Below are positions 1 through 6,091 of a stretch of 14,897 nucleotides of DNA, one piece after another. Positions within the stretch are counted from its first letter, which is position 1. Every line of letters starts with the position of its first letter. A program made the translations under genes and the position numbers. The DNA lies in contig JAQUTB010000009.1 of assembly GCA_028709985.1 (NCBI GenBank), positions 1 to 14,897 of the forward strand, in the 5' to 3' direction. The stretch comes from Dethiosulfovibrio sp. GTDB lineage: Bacteria > Synergistota > Synergistia > Synergistales > Dethiosulfovibrionaceae. The notes beneath the pieces are model-generated. The model was not told where the DNA came from, did no database searches, and saw nothing but the letters and a program-made list of their open reading frames with translations.

Positions 1-30
1 TTTTTGGTTTGTTATCGCTATGGTTATCAT
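1..30 (-). CDS. parA: ParA/Soj-type partition ATPase, N-terminal fragment
   Basis: Only ten codons lie in the window. On the minus strand they read MITIAITNQK, which matches the usual start of ParA/Soj proteins just before the deviant Walker A motif (NQKGGVGKT). The ATG overlaps the rsmG stop as ATGA, and a GGGAGG ribosome-binding site lies seven bases upstream inside the end of rsmG. In many bacteria rsmG (gidB) is followed directly by parA and parB, which segregate the chromosome origin. The call rests on a very short peptide plus this well-known gene order; the rest of the gene is outside the window. Confidence 0.72.
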   Translation of the reverse strand, partial: MITIAITNQK

Positions 31-719
31 CTTTTGGCCTCCCACCAAGGTGATTTCTCCGCCTTCCCAGGGGTTCTGGGGAAGCGATCGGGGCATGGGG
101 AGGTCTTTGTCATGGATATCAAAAATCCCTGCCTATCTCCGTTGATGTAGCTGAAAACCGAGGGATCGCCAAGACCCAGATCGTTCCATCTATCCCCTAC
201 TTTGCCCATTTCATCCAAGTACGCTGGTCCCTTTATGGCAAGGATACTCCCCCCTACTTTAACCAGAGGGGCGAGATATTCCGCCACGATTCCAAGCTCA
301 CTGACCCCTCTGGCCGTAGCCAGATCGAAGGATTCCCTCTCCGCCTTGGCTATCTCCTCCGATCTTCCCCATAAAACCTGGACGTTTTTGAGACCCAGCT
401 CGACCATCATGGATGAAAGAGCGTTTGTCTTTTTGCTCTGACTGTCCAGCAGGACCACCTCTAGGTCGGGCCTGCATATTGCCCATGCCGCTCCCGGGAG
501 CCCTCCTCCGGTCCCCACGTCTATGATCCTGCCTCCTCGTGGCAGGAGAGAAAGGCCAAAGAGGCAGTCCCTGATATGGTCCTTCCATATGGTCTCCTCG
601 TCCCTGGGCCCTGTGAGCCTAACCTTCTCGGAGGACCATCGGCTCAGCAGCTTGCAGTATAGCCTGAGAAGATCCTCCTTCTCTCCCGATATAGGAGGAA
701 AATCTAGTGTGTTAAACAA
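27..719 (-). CDS. rsmG: 16S rRNA (guanine-527-N7)-methyltransferase RsmG
   Basis: Cytoplasmic SAM-dependent methyltransferase that modifies G527 of 16S rRNA (also called GidB). The protein is 230 residues, normal for the family. Visible hallmarks are the SAM-binding loop IDVGTGGGLPG at residues 66-76, LDSQSKKT at 91-98 (family L-DS-KK/R motif), the WKDHIRD segment near 45-51 that corresponds to the usual W-HI-DSL, and a C-terminal RFPRTPGKAEKSP resembling the family's R-PG-P tail. The start is TTG at 719, preceded by AAGGGG about nine bases upstream; no ATG or GTG start fits better. It lies 27 bases downstream of lysR on the same strand, so the two may be co-transcribed, and its stop overlaps the parA start. 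Confidence 0.93.
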   Translation of the reverse strand: MFNTLDFPPISGEKEDLLRLYCKLLSRWSSEKVRLTGPRDEETIWKDHIRDCLFGLSLLPRGGRIIDVGTGGGLPGAAWAICRPDLEVVLLDSQSKKTNALSSMMVELGLKNVQVLWGRSEEIAKAERESFDLATARGVSELGIVAEYLAPLVKVGGSILAIKGPAYLDEMGKVGDRWNDLGLGDPSVFSYINGDRQGFLISMTKTSPCPDRFPRTPGKAEKSPWWEAKR

Positions 720-746
720 GCTAAAATCCCCTTCTTTCCGATTTTT

Positions 747-1661
747 TTATTCATCGAGATCGCCCTTTTTCCCCTTCTCGAGTATCCGCCTGAACGCCCA
801 ACCAGCAAATCCCAGGCCGGTCGAGTGACGGTAGAAGCACACTATGTCCATCTTCTTGCTGGAAAGCCCCTCCATAGGTATGGAGACCAGCTTTTTTGAA
901 TCTAGGTCTTCCTTGACCGAGCCCCTGTTTATGAAGGTCAACCCAGCCCCTGCCTTCACGAAGGCTCGAGCCACGTCCCTGCTGTTGACGAAGATTCCCC
1001 TGTGCTGGTCAACCCTCTGCTCCATCAGGTATTCTTGGATAAAAGGGCATAGAGAGCAGTCCTTTTCGTAAAGGATAAGGTGTTCTTCGTTTAGTTTTGA
1101 CGGGGTCACCTCCTGGCATCCCGCCCAGGGATGATCCGGTGGGGCCACCAGTATGACATCGTCTTTGCCTATGACGAAAGTCTTCAGGTCCTTGTCGTTG
1201 AAGGTTCTGACGTTCCCTTCGAGTATGGCTATCTCTATTCTACCCTGTCGTAACATCTCGTGTATGTCCGGGTCGTTTCCGGTCTGAATGGTCATAGCGA
1301 CGTCAGGGTGTCTGGACCTGAAGTTGGCCACATAGGGCGGTATTATCGATGTCCCTACATAGGTGGATACCCCAAGATCCAGCTTGCCGTACCTCATGGC
1401 CTGCATCTCCCTAAACCTGGCCGGTATGGCCTCGGACCTTTTCAGGACGTCTAAAGCCAGGGTGTAGAGGGCGTTCCCCTCCGGTGTGAGGGATAGCCTT
1501 CGACCCTTTCTATGGAAGAGATTTACGTCGTACTCCTTTTCCAGCGTGGATATATGCTGACTTACCGACGGTTGAGAAAGATACAGTCTTTCCGCAGCTC
1601 TGGTGAAGGATCCCTCCTCCACCAGGACGCAGAAAGTCCTGAGCTGATGTAGCGACATCAT
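747..1661 (-). CDS. LysR-family transcriptional regulator
   Basis: A 304-residue LysR-type regulator. The N-terminal winged helix-turn-helix spans roughly residues 3-62, with the typical LRTFCVLVEEGSFTRAAERL followed by LSQPSVSQHISTLE and LF-R-GRR-SLTPEG. The effector-binding domain starts near residue 88 (GKLDLGVSTYVGTSIIPP) and runs to about 295. The start at 1661 is chosen because AGGAGGGG lies eight bases upstream. An in-frame extension to 1805 exists but runs through the palindromic repeat and has no matching family sequence. The gene is divergent from the metabolic operon beginning at 2074, the usual arrangement for a LysR protein that controls its neighbour and itself. A dyad of LysR-box form lies at 1990-2004. 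The effector is unknown. Confidence 0.9.
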   Translation of the reverse strand: MMSLHQLRTFCVLVEEGSFTRAAERLYLSQPSVSQHISTLEKEYDVNLFHRKGRRLSLTPEGNALYTLALDVLKRSEAIPARFREMQAMRYGKLDLGVSTYVGTSIIPPYVANFRSRHPDVAMTIQTGNDPDIHEMLRQGRIEIAILEGNVRTFNDKDLKTFVIGKDDVILVAPPDHPWAGCQEVTPSKLNEEHLILYEKDCSLCPFIQEYLMEQRVDQHRGIFVNSRDVARAFVKAGAGLTFINRGSVKEDLDSKKLVSIPMEGLSSKKMDIVCFYRHSTGLGFAGWAFRRILEKGKKGDLDE

Positions 1662-1689
1662 CCAACACCCCTCCTGAGTTTTTATATAG

Positions 1690-1937
1690 GGCATCTCTAA
1701 AAAACTCACACTTGAGTGCCTCGGAGAGACCGCTCCGCCTGCGCCCTGTTTCGCCCAAACGTATTTTCGACCTGCCTGTTCCGTACGAACCGCCTCGGAG
1801 GGCACGTCCTGTGCCCCCTCGGCTTGGGGCGACGTCCTGTCGCCCCATTCATACTACACGACGGCATGTCGAAAATACGGGCTCAAATGGGCTTCGTCGG
1901 AGCGATCTCTCCGAGGATCAGCGTTTTTAGAGATCCC
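1690..1937 (+). repeat. 248-bp palindromic structured element, copy 1
   Basis: Non-coding element bounded by an imperfect inverted repeat: ATCTCTAAAAA (1693-1703) pairs with TTTTTAGAGAT (1924-1934), and GG/CC follows after one mismatched position. Inside is an 18-bp helix (1720-1737 with 1898-1915, one C-A mismatch) and then a 17-bp helix (1760-1776 with 1863-1879, one C-T mismatch). Three small hairpins sit at the tip: GTTC/GAAC (1778-1790), GGGCAC/GTGCCC (1800-1816) and GGGGCGAC/GTCGCCCC (1826-1846). The last two share the loop GTCCT. In this copy the end pairing extends outward as TATAGGG/CCCTATA. A second copy in the same orientation lies at 7676-7923. Candidate explanations are a MITE-like non-autonomous mobile element or a structured RNA. 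It separates lysR from the putative operator at 1990-2004. Confidence 0.88.
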
Positions 1938-1949
1938 CTATAGGCCTTT

Positions 1950-1977
1950 TTGATAATACTATACCACCTTATATTCA
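1950..1977 (+). promoter_or_regulatory. candidate promoter for the M20/PLP operon
   Basis: TTGATA (1950-1955) and TATTCA (1972-1977) are separated by 16 bases in an AT-rich stretch upstream of the gene at 2074. Both are imperfect matches to the sigma-70 hexamers. On the other strand the same stretch contains TATAGT (1958-1963), which could be a -10 box for lysR and would place the dyad at 1990-2004 about 45 bases upstream of a lysR transcript. Only weak support from sequence. Confidence 0.3.
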
Positions 1978-1989
1978 CTATGTTGATCT

Positions 1990-2004
1990 ATAGGCTTAGC
2001 CTAT
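1990..2004. promoter_or_regulatory. putative LysR-type operator
   Basis: Perfect 15-base dyad, ATAGGCT-T-AGCCTAT, in the lysR/M20 divergent intergenic region. It contains the T-N11-A arrangement (T1991 to A2003) typical of LysR-family boxes. It is flanked by TGTTGATC at 1981-1988 and again at 2025-2032, with ATCAAC at 2012-2017, which may be extra half-sites. Binding by the neighbouring LysR protein is inferred from position and form. Confidence 0.5.
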
Positions 2005-2073
2005 GAAACCTATCAACTTTATCCTGTTGATCATAATTATTCTCGGTGTATGCTCTATGTGGAGGTGGAGCTC

Positions 2074-3288
2074 ATGGAGGCTTCGAGAAGGGATGAATTG
2101 ATTCAGCTCTGCCAGGAGCTTATCAGGCATCCCAGCCCGTCGGGGGAAGAGGGCGATATCGCTCGTTTTGTGCGCTCCGTGATGATATCACTGGGCTACG
2201 AGGACGTATACGTCGATGGTTACGGCAGCGTTGTAGGGACGATCGACCTCGGGGGGTCCGGCCCAACCCTTCTCATGGAGGCCCAGATGGACCACGCCGA
2301 GGTCGGAGACGTCGGGGAGTGGCATAACTACCCTTTCGGAGGGCGTCTGGACAGAGGAAGGATCTACGGAAGGGGAGCCACGGACCAGAAAGGGATACTT
2401 GCCGCTATGGTCATGGCGCTTGCTTGGTTCAAGCAGGACAGGTCCGATGGGCTTCATGGAAGGGCCGTCATGGCCGCCATGGTCCACCAGGAGACCTTCG
2501 AGAGGGCTGCTTCCAAGCTGGTTGCGGACAACATAAGGCCCGACGGGGTTATCTCCGGAGAGCCCTCGGAGCTCACGATAGAGAGGGGCCAGAGAGGGCG
2601 GGCGTCCATAGTCTTGGAGACGTTAGGGCGTATGGAACACAGCTCCATGGGTGACAGGAGCTCCGCGGAGGTGTTGGTGCGTCTTATCTCCGAGATAAAA
2701 GACAAGTTCAAACCCAAGGAGGATCCTTTTTTCGGGAAGGGAGCCTTAACCCTCACAGGCCTTCACTCCTATCCCCTGGACGCTAGGACCACTCTGCCGG
2801 TTCGATGTAGGGCCACCTTCGACAGGCGAATCCTTCCCGGCGAGAGCAGGGATGGGGTTTTGGACGAGATAAGGTCCATATTGGGGGGCATTCAGAGCTC
2901 GTTTCCAGGCTTGGAGTTCAGCCTCGCTATAGACAGGGGAGACGGACATTGCTACACCGGAGCCATGATAGGTTCGGAGGGATTTGCCCCTGCCTGGCAG
3001 ATCGATCGGGATCATCCTTTTATAAGGACCGTCATGGATGGGATAAGCGACTCTGGTCTAAAGCCGGTGCTTTCCGAGAGATCGGGATTTGGCACAAACG
3101 GATGTATCTACGGCGGGGAGATGGAGGTTCCAACCGTTGTTTTTGGACCCTCCAGGAGGGAGCTAGCCCACGTCGTTGACGAGTATATAGATGTAGACCA
3201 GCTGGTAATGGGATGTGAATGTTATAATTTTATAGCAAAAAAAATATTAACACGAAGGGAGAGTGTCCGTGATGGGGAAGGCGATTGA
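2074..3288 (+). CDS. M20-family hydrolase paralogue (YgeY-like) with altered active-site residues
   Basis: 404-residue cytoplasmic protein clearly related to the YgeY/ArgE/DapE/CPG2 metallohydrolases and to the second M20 gene at 10984. Shared landmarks are GRGATDQKG (99-107, bridging Asp104), ISGEPSE (Glu163), the dimerisation-domain EHSS (His189) and the final ligand His366 in AHVVDE. Two positions differ from the family. The HxD motif reads QMD, so the usual zinc-ligand His is Gln71; and the catalytic Glu-Glu pair reads Gln139-Glu140, so the usual general-base Glu is Gln. The intact paralogue has HID and EE at these places. The protein may therefore have changed chemistry or only bind ligand. 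Start 2074 is supported by GGAGG eight bases upstream; the in-frame ATG at 2050 has no ribosome-binding site. It overlaps the next gene by 17 bases. Confidence 0.85.
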   Translation: MEASRRDELIQLCQELIRHPSPSGEEGDIARFVRSVMISLGYEDVYVDGYGSVVGTIDLGGSGPTLLMEAQMDHAEVGDVGEWHNYPFGGRLDRGRIYGRGATDQKGILAAMVMALAWFKQDRSDGLHGRAVMAAMVHQETFERAASKLVADNIRPDGVISGEPSELTIERGQRGRASIVLETLGRMEHSSMGDRSSAEVLVRLISEIKDKFKPKEDPFFGKGALTLTGLHSYPLDARTTLPVRCRATFDRRILPGESRDGVLDEIRSILGGIQSSFPGLEFSLAIDRGDGHCYTGAMIGSEGFAPAWQIDRDHPFIRTVMDGISDSGLKPVLSERSGFGTNGCIYGGEMEVPTVVFGPSRRELAHVVDEYIDVDQLVMGCECYNFIAKKILTRRESVRDGEGD

Positions 3289-4516
3289 ACTTAAATGTTC
3301 CCTGTGCGGAAGGAGCTACAGTCCTGACTCGAACGTGATGACATGCCAGGACTGCGGTATAGACGGGACGATGCACGTCCTCTACGACTACGACGAGGTG
3401 AGAAAAAGCCTGTCCATGGAGGGATTGGCTGCGGATCCTGAGAGATCTCTATGGAGATACCTGCCGCTCCTTCCTGTCTCCGATATGACCTACGTGCCGG
3501 AGCTTCAGGTGGGGTGGACTCCCCTATACGATAGCCAGGTGTTGGCTAGCCGCTATGGTGTTGGTCGGGTGATGATAAAAGACGACGGTAGAAACCCCAC
3601 CGCCTCCTATAAGGACAGGGCCAGCGCGGTGGCGGTGGCCATGGCTAAAGAGCTAGGCCGGGATGTTGTGGCCTGCGCCTCCACCGGGAACGCCGCCAGC
3701 TCCTTAGCGGGATTTGCCGCCGTCGGTGGTTTGAGGAGCGTCATATTTGTGCCAGAATCGGCCCCTGAGGCCAAGGTGACCCAGCTTCTCGTCTACGGGG
3801 CCCAGGTGTATCTGGTGAAGGGGGACTACGAGCAGACGGTAAACCTAGCCATAGAGGCCATAGATGCCAACGGATGGTACAACCGTAACTGCGCCATAAA
3901 CCCCTATCTGGTGGAGGGCAAGAAGACCTGCGCAATCGAGATAGCGGAACAGCTTGGCTGGCAGGTTCCGGACAGGATAATCACGTCGGTGGGAGATGGC
4001 TGTATCATCAGCAGCCTCTACAAAGGGTTCTGGGATCTCCTCCAAATCGGCCTTATCGACCACATGCCAAAAATCACCGGAGTTCAGGCGGAGGGAGCCT
4101 GTCCGATCCACCGGGCGATAGAGTCCGGGGCCGACAGGGTAACCTTCCAGCCAGCGGAAACGGTAGCGGACAGCATCTCCGTTGGAGCTCCCAGAAACTG
4201 GGTCAAGGCCTTGAACGCCGTCAGATCCAGTGAGGGCACTACCGTGACCGTATCGGACAAAGAGATACTGGAGGCCATGACCGAACTTGCCAGGGCCACA
4301 GGGGTCTTCGGTGAGCCAGCTGGAGTTACTGCCTTCGCCGGCTTCAAGAGAATGGCCCAGGACGGGCTTTTGGGATCCTGCGAGACCGTTGCCATAGTGG
4401 TGACGGGAAACGGCCTTAAGGATATAGTCAGCGCCAAAAAATCGGTGGGAGTTCCGACCGTGGTGGAGCCGAGCATGGAATCGTTCAGCGCCGCTATGGC
4501 TTTAAAAAATATTTAA
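3272..4516 (+). CDS. Threonine-synthase-like PLP enzyme (lyase/thiolase type)
   Basis: 414-residue fold-type-II PLP enzyme resembling threonine synthase. It begins with a small zinc-ribbon-like element (Cys9, Cys12, Cys25, Cys28), as in archaeal-type threonine synthases. The Schiff-base lysine is Lys114 in NPTASYKDRAS, STGNAAS (138-144) supplies the cofactor-contacting Asn140, and SVGDGCIISS (239-248) fits the phosphate-binding loop. Threonine synthase makes threonine from O-phosphohomoserine, but no homoserine-pathway gene is present. The neighbours are catabolic hydrolases, so a degradative lyase or thiolase role is at least as likely. The ATG at 3272 follows AGGGAG by ten bases; GTG codons at 3263 and 3269 are in frame and possible. 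The start lies inside the end of the M20 gene, indicating translational coupling. Confidence 0.78.
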   Translation: MGKAIELKCSLCGRSYSPDSNVMTCQDCGIDGTMHVLYDYDEVRKSLSMEGLAADPERSLWRYLPLLPVSDMTYVPELQVGWTPLYDSQVLASRYGVGRVMIKDDGRNPTASYKDRASAVAVAMAKELGRDVVACASTGNAASSLAGFAAVGGLRSVIFVPESAPEAKVTQLLVYGAQVYLVKGDYEQTVNLAIEAIDANGWYNRNCAINPYLVEGKKTCAIEIAEQLGWQVPDRIITSVGDGCIISSLYKGFWDLLQIGLIDHMPKITGVQAEGACPIHRAIESGADRVTFQPAETVADSISVGAPRNWVKALNAVRSSEGTTVTVSDKEILEAMTELARATGVFGEPAGVTAFAGFKRMAQDGLLGSCETVAIVVTGNGLKDIVSAKKSVGVPTVVEPSMESFSAAMALKNI

Positions 4517-4533
4517 AGGGAGTGTTTTTGAAT

Positions 4534-6012
4534 ATGGCATACAATTTGATCGATCTGACGGTTCATCAGGACAAGCTTAAAAACGCGATTGACAGGGCCA
4601 GGGAAAAAGGCATAGTCATCCCCACCTTCGCCCAGATGAAGGACCCCTCTAAAATCCCTGCGGAAATTCAGGAGAAGCTCAAATCCGTCGGCCTCTGGGA
4701 CATCGACCCTCTGAACCTGTTCAGGATCACATGGAAGAACGAGCCGGTCAAGGAGGGCGGGCTTTACAGCGGAGTCAACTACATAGAGATTCCCCAGTCC
4801 ATCTCCGGTGTGAAGGCCCGCATACTTGCGCTGGTGGGAAAGTGGTTTCCCACCGGAGCTCACAAGGTAGGAGCCACCTTCGGCTGCCTTGCCCCAAGGC
4901 TCGTGACGGGACAGTTCGACCCCATAAACCAGAAGGCAGTATGGCCCTCGACGGGCAACTACTGTAGAGGAGGGGCCTACAACGCCCAGCTTCTGGGATG
5001 CGAGTCCATCGCCATCCTCCCCGAGGGCATGAGCAAAGAGAGGTTCGAGTGGCTCAAGAAGGTGGCAGGGGAGGTCATAGCCACCCCTGGATCGGAGAGC
5101 AACGTAAAGGAGATCTTCGATAAGACCTGGGAGCTCAGGAACACCAGGGACAACGTGGTTATATTCAACCAGTTCGAGGAGATGGGCAACTATCTGTGGC
5201 ACTACCAGATAACCGGTGACGCCATAGAGGAGATGCTCAAGGAATCTATGAAGGAGGGCGACCGTTACTTCGGCTGTGCCTTCACCACCGGATCGGCTGG
5301 GACCATCGGTTGCGGCGACTACCTCAAGAAGATATACCCCTCCAGCGTAATAGCCGCCTCCGAGGCTCTTCAGTGCCCGACCCTGCTGTGGAACGGATGG
5401 GGAGCTCACAGGATAGAGGGCATCGGCGACAAGCACGTGCCCTGGGTTCACAACGTCAGGAACACCGACATGATAATAGACGTGGACGACAACGACTCCA
5501 TGGCCTGGATCAGGCTATTCAACGAGCCGGCAGGCAAGGAATACCTCAAGAAGCAGGGTGTTTCCGAGGATCTGGTGGAGCAGCTTGATCTGGTCGGTAT
5601 ATCCGGCGCGGCCAACATAATCTCCTGCATAAAGATGGCCAAATACTACGAGCTAACCGAGAAGGACGTACTGGTCACAGTGCTCACCGACTCCATGGAG
5701 CTTTACAACTCCCGTTTAACCGAGATGGAGGAGGAGTTCGGACCATACAGGGAGATGGACGCAGCTATCGACTACCATCAGCACGCCATGGGGCTCTCTG
5801 TGGACTACATGCAGGAGCTTTCCTACAGGGACAGAAAGAGGGTTCACGACCTTAAGTACTACACCTGGATAGAGCAGCAGGGCAAGACCATGGAGGAGCT
5901 GGACGCCCAGTGGTACGACGCCGACAGCTATTGGGGCGAGATAAGGGATATGGCGGACAAAATAGACGAAAAGATAGAGGAGTTCAACGATAAGGTTGGC
6001 CTCGTAAAATAG
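4534..6012 (+). CDS. TrpB-like fold-type-II PLP enzyme of unknown reaction
   Basis: 492-residue PLP enzyme of the tryptophan-synthase-beta/cysteine-synthase superfamily. The cofactor lysine is Lys111 in FPTGAHKVGATFG, where TGAHK is the TrpB-type motif. STGNYCRGG (139-147) is the Asn loop, and TTGSAGTIGCGDYLK (251-265) is the likely phosphate-binding loop. It is longer than TrpB (about 400 residues): it has an extra N-terminal 70 residues and a charged, aromatic C-terminal tail of about 100 residues rich in Tyr, Trp, Glu and Asp. No TrpA gene or other tryptophan gene is nearby, so a tryptophan role is unlikely. It may be the kind of protein annotated as a PLP-dependent beta subunit beside YgeY/YgeW genes. 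The gene starts 17 bases after the previous stop, with AAAGGGAG upstream; GTG 4522 and TTG 4528 are alternative in-frame starts. Confidence 0.8.
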   Translation: MAYNLIDLTVHQDKLKNAIDRAREKGIVIPTFAQMKDPSKIPAEIQEKLKSVGLWDIDPLNLFRITWKNEPVKEGGLYSGVNYIEIPQSISGVKARILALVGKWFPTGAHKVGATFGCLAPRLVTGQFDPINQKAVWPSTGNYCRGGAYNAQLLGCESIAILPEGMSKERFEWLKKVAGEVIATPGSESNVKEIFDKTWELRNTRDNVVIFNQFEEMGNYLWHYQITGDAIEEMLKESMKEGDRYFGCAFTTGSAGTIGCGDYLKKIYPSSVIAASEALQCPTLLWNGWGAHRIEGIGDKHVPWVHNVRNTDMIIDVDDNDSMAWIRLFNEPAGKEYLKKQGVSEDLVEQLDLVGISGAANIISCIKMAKYYELTEKDVLVTVLTDSMELYNSRLTEMEEEFGPYREMDAAIDYHQHAMGLSVDYMQELSYRDRKRVHDLKYYTWIEQQGKTMEELDAQWYDADSYWGEIRDMADKIDEKIEEFNDKVGLVK

Positions 6013-6031
6013 ATCAGTAAAGATCAATCGT

Positions 6032-6065
6032 TATGCCCCCTTTTGAAATCCTGAAAGGGGGCGTA
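6032..6065. other. GC-rich hairpin between the TrpB-like gene and the deacylase
   Basis: GCCCCCTTT (6035-6043) pairs perfectly with AAAGGGGGC (6054-6062) around a ten-base loop, and two or three further pairs extend it outward. No run of T follows on either strand, so it is not a convincing intrinsic terminator. It may act as a stabilising or processing hairpin, or a partial terminator that lowers downstream expression. Confidence 0.5.
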
Positions 6066-6091
6066 TATAGATAAAATTTAAGAGGGTATTT

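Noticed and set aside
1685..1942. Target-site duplication around the palindromic elements
   Set aside because: Copy 1 is flanked by TA/TATA on both sides, but copy 2 has TTTT on the left and TA on the right, so no consistent duplication can be claimed and no transposase gene is present.
1510..1943. Short open frames on both strands through palindromic element copy 1, and the LysR extension to 1805
   Set aside because: They are by-products of the palindromic GC-rich sequence, lack ribosome-binding sites, and show no family similarity; the LysR start at 1661 has a strong ribosome-binding site.
3223..3228. Perfect TATAAT inside the end of the M20 gene as an internal promoter
   Set aside because: No acceptable -35 hexamer is found 16-18 bases upstream, and the overlap of the genes favours co-transcription.
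4513..5451. 312-codon open frame on the minus strand
   Set aside because: It lies opposite the TrpB-like gene, whose PLP motifs and coupling to the previous gene show it is the real coding strand.
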